Shown here piece after piece: positions 7,128 to 11,681 of a DNA stretch of 11,681 nucleotides. The stretch spans positions 1-11,681 of the forward strand of contig JAFXNX010000281.1 in NCBI GenBank assembly GCA_017529175.1, given 5' to 3'. Position 1 is the first letter of the stretch. Each line of letters opens with the position of its first letter. A program made the position numbers and the translations under genes. The stretch comes from Clostridia bacterium. GTDB lineage: Bacteria; Bacillota_A; Clostridia; Oscillospirales; CAG-272. Below the pieces are notes generated by a model. That model saw only the letters and a list, made by a program, of their open reading frames with translations, searched no databases and had not been told where the DNA came from.

Positions 7128-8084
7128 TTATTCTTTATCACAGCACGGGTCGGACTTCTTCGGCGCGGCGTCCTGCGTGTTGTCAGGAGACGTCGCCGAG
7201 CCGAGTCCGGACGCTTCGCTGAAAAGCACGTCGCGGGATACCGCGTTTACGGCGTCGGTGGGAATGATTATCTTCGCCGCTCTGCCGTTCGAGAGCTTTG
7301 TCAGCGCTTCATATCTCTTGAGTTCAAGCACAGACGCGTCGGCTTTTGCCTCTTTGAGGGCTTTCAGACCCGCGGCTTCCGCTTCCTTCGCGAGAAGGAT
7401 CGCTTTCGCTTCACCCTCGGCTCTTGCGATGCGCGCGTCGCGCTCGCCTTCCGCCGCAAGGATCATCGCCTGCTTGTCGCCTTCCGCTCTCGTGATCGCC
7501 GCCGCCTTGTGTCCTTCCGCCTGGAGAAGCGTCTCACGTCTGTCGCGCTCCGCCTTCATCTGCTTTTCCATCGCGGACTGGATCTCCTGCGGGGGGATGA
7601 TGTTTTTAAGCTCTACGCGGAATACCTTGATGCCCCATTTGTCAGTCGCCTCGTCGAGGATCGCCGTCATCTTTCCGTTGATCGTGTCGCGGGACGTCAG
7701 CGTGCCGTCGAGCTCGAGCTCGCCGACGAGGTTACGAAGAGTCGTCGCCGCAAGGTTTTCAAGCGCGCTCACGGGATTGACCGCGCCGTACGTGTAAAGC
7801 TTGGAGTCGAACACCTTGAAGTAAACGACGGTGTCTATCTGCATCGTGACGTTGTCCTTCGTGATAACGGGCTGCGGAGGCGAGTCGAGGACCTGCTCTT
7901 TGAGGGTGATCTTCTTCGATACCTTCTCAAAGAACGGTATCTTGACGTGAAGCCCCGCCGTCCAGGTCGTCTTGTACTTGCCGAGAAGCTCGATGACGTA
8001 CTCGTTCGCCTGCGGTACTATCACGATGTTTGAAATGATGATGATAAAAAATATCACACCGATACCGATCAATACGTATTCCAT
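7128..8084 (-). CDS. SPFH/Band 7 (stomatin-like) membrane protein
   Basis: A 318-residue SPFH-family protein, a group that forms large membrane-bound rings or scaffolds and organises membrane domains. One N-terminal membrane helix (3-23) precedes VPQANEYVIELLGKY (23-37), the start of the Band 7 domain, which continues to about residue 190 with typical pieces such as GLHVKIPFFEKV (44-55), EQVLDSPPQPVITKDNV (63-79) and LRNLVGELELD (116-126). A long Ala/Glu/Arg-rich coiled coil with repeated AEG units runs to about 260. The C-terminus is short, Ser/Thr/Asp-rich and carries a Cys pair (DPCCDKE). GGAGG at 8091-8095 supports the start. No NfeD-type partner gene lies next to it, which many SPFH genes have. 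No clear promoter of its own was found, so read-through from the FAD gene, 88 bases upstream, is likely. QmcA/stomatin-type is the closest subfamily by length. Confidence 0.93.
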   Translation of the reverse strand: MEYVLIGIGVIFFIIIISNIVIVPQANEYVIELLGKYKTTWTAGLHVKIPFFEKVSKKITLKEQVLDSPPQPVITKDNVTMQIDTVVYFKVFDSKLYTYGAVNPVSALENLAATTLRNLVGELELDGTLTSRDTINGKMTAILDEATDKWGIKVFRVELKNIIPPQEIQSAMEKQMKAERDRRETLLQAEGHKAAAITRAEGDKQAMILAAEGERDARIARAEGEAKAILLAKEAEAAGLKALKEAKADASVLELKRYEALTKLSNGRAAKIIIPTDAVNAVSRDVLFSEASGLGSATSPDNTQDAAPKKSDPCCDKE

Positions 8085-8102
8085 AACTTTCCTCCGTTAT
8101 TT

Positions 8103-8116
8103 CGGGCGTCTGCCCG
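8103..8116 (-). other. Small hairpin before the SPFH ribosome binding site
   Basis: CGGGC and GCCCG flank a four-base loop at 8103-8116. In a minus-strand transcript it sits seven bases upstream of the GGAGG of the SPFH gene (8095-8091), close enough to affect ribosome access, though it does not cover the site. It could also be chance. Confidence 0.35.
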
Positions 8117-8148
8117 TTTTGTATTAAGAAAAACGCGATATACGTACG

Positions 8149-8164
8149 GTTTTCGCGCGAAAAC
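8149..8164 (-). terminator. 16-base palindrome after the FAD gene stop, weak terminator candidate
   Basis: GTTTTCGC followed by its exact complement forms a perfect palindrome eight bases beyond the stop of the FAD-dependent gene. On the minus strand a run GTTTTTCTT appears only some 15 bases later, so it is a poor classical terminator. It may instead be a processing or attenuation hairpin between the FAD and SPFH genes. Confidence 0.35.
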
Positions 8165-8172
8165 GAACGAAA

Positions 8173-9564
8173 TCAGACAAGCTGACGTCCCATCAGAACT
8201 CCCATAACGGACGCCATCATAAGCCCGCGCGTCCATCCGCTCGAGTCGCCGAGACAGTGGAGCCCTTTTATGTTGGTGTTGAAGTTTTCATCCATTTTTA
8301 TTCTGTTGCTGTAAAATTTCAGCTCGGGCGAATAGAGGAGAGTTTCTATCGACGCAAATCCCGGAACGACGTGGTCGACCGCCTTGATGAAATTGATGAT
8401 GTTCATCATAGCGCGGTACGGCATCGCCGCGGTGATGTCTCCCGCGACGGCGTCGGGGAGCGTCGGCTTGACGTTCGACTGAGCGAGCTCCTTCTGCCAG
8501 GTGCGTTTTCCGTCCAGAATGTCGCCGAAACGCTGAACGAGAATGTGTCCCGCGCCGAGCATATTCGTCAGCTCACCGACCTTTTGAGCGTATTCTATCG
8601 GCTGATTGAACGGCTGATTGAAATTGTGAGAGACGAGGATCGCAAGGTTGGTGTTCGAGCTTTTGAGCTCTTTATACGAGTGTCCGTTGACGACCGCGAG
8701 ATCGTTGTCATAATTCTCCTGCGCGACAAAGCCGCCGGGGTTCTGACAGAAAGTTCTGACTTTGTTCTTGAACGGCTGCGGATATCCGACGAGCTTCGAT
8801 TCGTACAGCACCTCGTTGACCTTCTCGATGACCTCGTTCCTGACCTCGACGCGAACGCCGATGTCGACCGTTCCCGGAGCGTGCGCGATACCGTGTTCAG
8901 CGCATATCTTCTCGAGCCAGTCGGCTCCCCGCCTTCCCGTTGCGACGACTGTCGTGTCGGCGAAGTATTCTATATTCTCCTTACCGTTCGTCAGCGTTAC
9001 GCCGAGACAAACGGAATCCTTTAGTATCAGATCGACGCACTCGTATCCGAAGAGTATCTCAACTCCGTTTTTAAGTAAATACTGCTCGATCGCATAGTAT
9101 ATATCCTGCGCCTTTTCGGTGCCAAGATGGCGTATCGGACAGTCGACGAGCTTCAGTCCCGCCTGGATCGCTCTCTTCCTTATTTCTTTAACCTCTTCCG
9201 AGTTGTTTATACCCTCGACGTGGGTGTCCGCGCCGAAGTCGAGATAGATCTTATCCGCGTAGTTTATAGTCTCCTGCGCGACGTCCTCGCCGATCAGCTG
9301 AGGCAGGTCTCCTCCGACCTCGTAGCTCAGAGACAGTTTGCCGTCGGAAAACGCGCCTGCGCCGGAGAATCCGGTAGTTATCGCGCAGTACGGCTTGCAG
9401 TTCATACACTGCTTCGTCTTTATCTTCGGACAGCTCCTGTTCTCTATCGCGCGCCCTTTTTCGACGATGACGATATGCTTCTTCGAGCCCTTCTTTATCA
9501 TCTCAATGGCGGTAAAAATACCCGCGGGTCCCGCCCCGATTATAAGCACGTCGGTCTTGTTCAT
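8173..9564 (-). CDS. FAD-dependent dehydrogenase, COG2509 type
   Basis: A 463-residue flavoprotein of the poorly characterised FAD-dependent dehydrogenase family COG2509; substrate unknown. The N-terminal dinucleotide-binding motif is VLIIGAGPAGIF (6-17), and EKGRAIENR (35-43) follows the second strand. A conserved Cys cluster, C45, C53, C56 and C60, precedes the family block ITTGFSGAGAFSDGKL (62-77). VVATGRRGADW (206-216) and the C-terminal GLHCLGDSSGWTRGLM (434-449) close the FAD site. The protein is likely cytosolic, as there is no signal peptide or membrane segment. The frame remains open upstream to 9621, but ATG 9564 is preferred: it has GGAAGGTG just before it, starts directly at the flavin motif, and the longer form would begin upstream of the predicted start of transcription. 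It leads a minus-strand unit with the SPFH gene. Fe-S or zinc binding by the Cys cluster is possible but unproven. Confidence 0.88.
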   Translation of the reverse strand: MNKTDVLIIGAGPAGIFTAIEMIKKGSKKHIVIVEKGRAIENRSCPKIKTKQCMNCKPYCAITTGFSGAGAFSDGKLSLSYEVGGDLPQLIGEDVAQETINYADKIYLDFGADTHVEGINNSEEVKEIRKRAIQAGLKLVDCPIRHLGTEKAQDIYYAIEQYLLKNGVEILFGYECVDLILKDSVCLGVTLTNGKENIEYFADTTVVATGRRGADWLEKICAEHGIAHAPGTVDIGVRVEVRNEVIEKVNEVLYESKLVGYPQPFKNKVRTFCQNPGGFVAQENYDNDLAVVNGHSYKELKSSNTNLAILVSHNFNQPFNQPIEYAQKVGELTNMLGAGHILVQRFGDILDGKRTWQKELAQSNVKPTLPDAVAGDITAAMPYRAMMNIINFIKAVDHVVPGFASIETLLYSPELKFYSNRIKMDENFNTNIKGLHCLGDSSGWTRGLMMASVMGVLMGRQLV

Positions 9565-9582
9565 TTCGCACCTTCCGGCATA

Positions 9583-9611
9583 ATATTTGCGCGGTCCCCC
9601 CGCGCAAATAT
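9583..9611 (-). promoter_or_regulatory. Hairpin or operator at the transcription start of the FAD gene
   Basis: ATATTTGCGCG at 9583-9593 and its exact complement at 9601-9611 form an 11-base inverted repeat around GTCCCCC. It directly abuts the predicted -10 box of the FAD gene, so the expected start of transcription falls within its right arm. It could be a 5'-terminal hairpin on the mRNA, ending about 18 bases before the ATG, or a dyad bound by a repressor. Confidence 0.55.
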
Positions 9612-9640
9612 ATTTTATCAATTCTAATGTAAAAAGTCAA
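9612..9640 (-). promoter_or_regulatory. Sigma-A-type promoter of the FAD gene
   Basis: On the minus strand TTGACT (9640-9635) is separated by exactly 17 bases from TAAAAT (9617-9612). Both boxes match the housekeeping consensus at five of six bases. Transcription would start near 9605, giving a leader of about 40 bases before ATG 9564. It probably also serves the SPFH gene downstream. Confidence 0.78.
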
Positions 9641-9699
9641 TATAACTATACGAATATGGGTACATTTATTGCGCTCATAATATCAAAATACCTTTCGTA

Positions 9700-9772
9700 A
9701 ATTTTTTGTTAATTCGAAAAAAATCTTAAAAATGTATAGATTTTCTTATAATAATATGATAAGATATATTTT
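9700..9772 (+). promoter_or_regulatory. Probable promoter region of ppdK
   Basis: This very AT-rich stretch holds a perfect -10 box TATAAT at 9747-9752, but the bases 17 upstream (TCTTAA, 9724-9729) are a poor -35 box. A second candidate is the extended -10 TGATAAGAT at 9757-9765, which can work without a -35 box. Either would start transcription close to the hairpin at 9776-9793 and give a leader of about 70-85 bases. Which one is used cannot be decided from sequence. Confidence 0.5.
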
Positions 9773-9775
9773 TGT

Positions 9776-9793
9776 ATGAGGGTTCGCTCTCAT
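9776..9793 (+). other. Hairpin with TTCG loop in the ppdK leader
   Basis: ATGAGGG and CTCTCAT pair over seven bases, with one G-T wobble, around the loop TTCG. The hairpin lies just downstream of both candidate start points of ppdK transcription and 34 bases before its GGAGG. A stem at the very 5' end of an mRNA is known to slow decay in Bacillota; that role here is inference. Confidence 0.5.
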
Positions 9794-9841
9794 TTAAATC
9801 GGACAAGAAAAAATTATTATATTAACGGAGGTTCAACACAC

Positions 9842-11681
9842 ATGGCAACAAAGTACGTTTACCTGTTTACTGAAGGTAACGCGACGATGCGTAATCTTCT
9901 CGGCGGTAAAGGCGCAAACCTCGCGGAGATGACCAATATCGGTCTTCCCGTTCCCCAGGGCTTCACAATCACGACGGAGGCCTGCACGAAGTATTACGAA
10001 GACGGCAGAAAGATCAACGACGAGATCATGGCTGAGATCATGGCTAACGTCGCAAAAATGGAAGAGATCAACGGAAAGAAATTCGGCGACCTCAAGAACC
10101 CGCTTCTCGTTTCCGTTCGTTCGGGAGCAAGAGCTTCCATGCCCGGTATGATGGACACGATCCTCAACCTCGGTCTCAACGATGAAGTCGTTGAAGCAAT
10201 GATCGCGGGCAACCCGGATCCCAAATTCAAGAGATTCGTTTATGACTCCTACAGAAGATTTATCCAGATGTTCTCCGACGTCGTTATGGAAGTCGGCAAG
10301 AAGTATTTTGAAGAGCTCATCGACAAGATGAAAGCTGACAAGGGCGTACAGTTCGACGTAGACCTCACCGCTGACGACCTCAAAGAGCTCGCGCGTCAGT
10401 TCAAAGAAGAGTACAAGGCAAAGATCGGCGACGATTTCCCGTCCGATCCCAAGGTACAGCTTTACGAAGCTATCCGCGCCGTATTCCGTTCGTGGGACAA
10501 CCCCCGCGCAAACGTATACCGCCGCGACAACGATATCCCCTACAGCTGGGGCACGGCAGTCAACGTAATGCCGATGGTATTCGGTAACCTCAACAACAAC
10601 TCCGGTACGGGCGTTGCTTTCACGCGTGACCCCGCAACGGGCGAAAAGAAACTCATGGGCGAGTTCCTCGTAAACGCGCAGGGTGAAGACGTCGTTGCAG
10701 GCGTACGTACACCTATGCCGATCGCCGAGATGGCAAAGCAGTTCCCGGACGCATACGCTGATTTCGTAAAGGTATGCGACCTTCTCGAAAAGCACTACCA
10801 CGATATGCAGGATATGGAATTCACCGTTGAGAACGGCAAGCTCTTCATGCTCCAGTGCCGTAACGGTAAGAGAACCGCTCCCGCGGCTCTCCAGATCGCC
10901 TGCGACCTCGTTGACGAGGGAATGAAGACAGAGGAAGAGGCTGTCCTCATGATCGACCCGAGAAATCTCGACACACTTCTTCACCCGCAGTTCGACGCAA
11001 AAGCTCTCAAGGCCGCAAACCCCGTAGGCAAAGGCCTCGGCGCATCCCCCGGAGCTGCTTGCGGTAAGATCGTCTTCACGGCTGACGACGCGGAAGAATG
11101 GAAAGCAAGAGGCGAAAAGGTCGTTCTCGTAAGACTTGAAACATCCCCCGAAGACATCACCGGCATGAAGGCTGCAGAGGGTATCCTCACAGTCCGCGGC
11201 GGTATGACGTCTCACGCAGCAGTCGTTGCGCGCGGCATGGGTAAGTGCTGCGTTTCCGGATGCGGCGAGATCAATATGGATGAAGAAAACAAGAAGTTCA
11301 CTCTCGCAGGCAAGACCTACGGCGAAGGCGACTTCATCTCCATCGACGGCTCCACCGGTAACATTTATGACGGTATCGTAGCAACAGTTCCCGCTTCCAT
11401 CAGCGGCAACTTCGGCAGAGTTATGAGCTGGGCTGACAAGTACAGAAGACTTAAGGTCCGCACCAACGCCGACACTCCCGCAGATGCGAAGAAAGCTCGC
11501 GAGCTGGGCGCTGAAGGCATCGGTCTTTGCCGTACAGAGCATATGTTCTTCGATCCCGACAGAATAGCGGCGTTCAGAGAAATGATCTGCGCTGACACAG
11601 TCGAGGAAAGAGAAGCGGCTCTTGCGAAGATCCTTCCCATGCAGCAGAAGGACTTTGAGGCTCTCTACGAAGCTCTCGAAG
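9842..11681 (+). CDS. ppdK: Pyruvate, phosphate dikinase (N-terminal 613 residues, runs off the edge)
   Basis: PPDK interconverts pyruvate, ATP and phosphate with PEP, AMP and pyrophosphate in the cytosol; in anaerobic Clostridia it often works at the pyruvate/PEP step of glycolysis. The ATP-grasp domain has NLLGGKGANLAEM (Lys23) and VRSGARASMPGMMDT (Arg93). The swivelling phosphohistidine domain carries GGMTSHAAVVARGMG, with catalytic His458, matching His455 of the Clostridium symbiosum enzyme. The PEP/pyruvate domain begins with GLCRTEHMFF (Arg564). The full protein should be about 875 residues, so roughly 260 are beyond the window. The start is supported by GGAGG at 9827-9831, ten bases upstream, and by the typical N-terminus. 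Codons such as GCA, GCT and GTA are more common here than in the neighbours, as expected for a highly expressed gene. The absence of a stop is due only to the window edge. Confidence 0.97.
   Translation, partial: MATKYVYLFTEGNATMRNLLGGKGANLAEMTNIGLPVPQGFTITTEACTKYYEDGRKINDEIMAEIMANVAKMEEINGKKFGDLKNPLLVSVRSGARASMPGMMDTILNLGLNDEVVEAMIAGNPDPKFKRFVYDSYRRFIQMFSDVVMEVGKKYFEELIDKMKADKGVQFDVDLTADDLKELARQFKEEYKAKIGDDFPSDPKVQLYEAIRAVFRSWDNPRANVYRRDNDIPYSWGTAVNVMPMVFGNLNNNSGTGVAFTRDPATGEKKLMGEFLVNAQGEDVVAGVRTPMPIAEMAKQFPDAYADFVKVCDLLEKHYHDMQDMEFTVENGKLFMLQCRNGKRTAPAALQIACDLVDEGMKTEEEAVLMIDPRNLDTLLHPQFDAKALKAANPVGKGLGASPGAACGKIVFTADDAEEWKARGEKVVLVRLETSPEDITGMKAAEGILTVRGGMTSHAAVVARGMGKCCVSGCGEINMDEENKKFTLAGKTYGEGDFISIDGSTGNIYDGIVATVPASISGNFGRVMSWADKYRRLKVRTNADTPADAKKARELGAEGIGLCRTEHMFFDPDRIAAFREMICADTVEEREAALAKILPMQQKDFEALYEALE

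Noticed and set aside
8257..9024. Plus-strand open frame of 255 codons opposite the FAD gene
   Set aside because: Antisense shadow of the COG2509 flavoprotein, with no motif and no convincing ribosome binding site.
9565..9621. N-terminal extension of the FAD gene to 9621
   Set aside because: The upstream start would precede the predicted start of transcription, and the extension is unlike the family; ATG 9564 has a good ribosome binding site.
9833..11542. Minus-strand open frame of 569 codons opposite ppdK
   Set aside because: It is fully antisense to a clear PPDK reading frame with all catalytic motifs. Its translation is low in complexity, rich in Val, Cys, Ser and Leu, and it has no recognisable motif. 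It stays open because of the codon bias of ppdK.
1..11681. CRISPR arrays, tRNA or rRNA genes, insertion sequences, toxin-antitoxin or defence genes
   Set aside because: No direct repeats with spacers, cloverleaf-type sequences, transposase motifs or defence domains were seen when reading either strand.

Overview
The window looks like a chromosomal segment of a Bacillota bacterium, most likely a Clostridia member of the gut Oscillospiraceae/Ruminococcaceae kind. This rests on strong GGAGG-type ribosome binding sites before almost every gene, sigma-A-like promoters of Gram-positive type, an RNase Y gene, a clostridial-style pyruvate phosphate dikinase, a COG2509-type FAD protein and a divergent second type IIA topoisomerase B subunit. 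The taxonomic call is inference. No rRNA, tRNA, CRISPR array, transposase or phage gene is visible; coding density is high and no gene-free stretch exceeds about 280 bases.

Left part, plus strand (1-5095). The 3' end of an unrecognised gene is followed after 15 bases by a GyrB/ParE-like topoisomerase subunit (259-2268), with no A subunit next to it, and then a hairpin terminator. A second unit carries a MoxR-type AAA+ ATPase (2391-3347), a DUF58 protein (3384-4484) and a small two-helix membrane protein (4481-5095) that overlaps the DUF58 gene by four bases. This resembles the widespread MoxR/DUF58 cassette, here without a transglutaminase gene. A bidirectional compound terminator (about 5141-5205) separates it from the next, convergent block.

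Middle part, minus strand (5332-9640). Read in transcription order from the right: a promoter plus start-site hairpin, a COG2509-type FAD-dependent dehydrogenase (9564-8173), an SPFH/stomatin-like membrane protein (8084-7128), two tandem hairpins, a clear promoter, and rny encoding RNase Y (6885-5332). Both SPFH and RNase Y are membrane-anchored, which makes their adjacency interesting.

Right part, plus strand (9640-11681). A divergent AT-rich promoter region leads into ppdK (pyruvate, phosphate dikinase), whose first 613 residues lie in the window. ppdK runs off the edge. Long open frames on the strand opposite ppdK, rny and the FAD gene are judged to be shadows.

The genes are mostly housekeeping: DNA topology, a chaperone-like ATPase cassette, mRNA decay, membrane organisation and PEP/pyruvate metabolism. 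I saw no convincing brand-new system. The points most worth following are the orphan divergent topoisomerase subunit, the reduced MoxR/DUF58 cassette, the SPFH-RNase Y neighbourhood, and hairpins placed at or near the predicted 5' ends of two transcripts.
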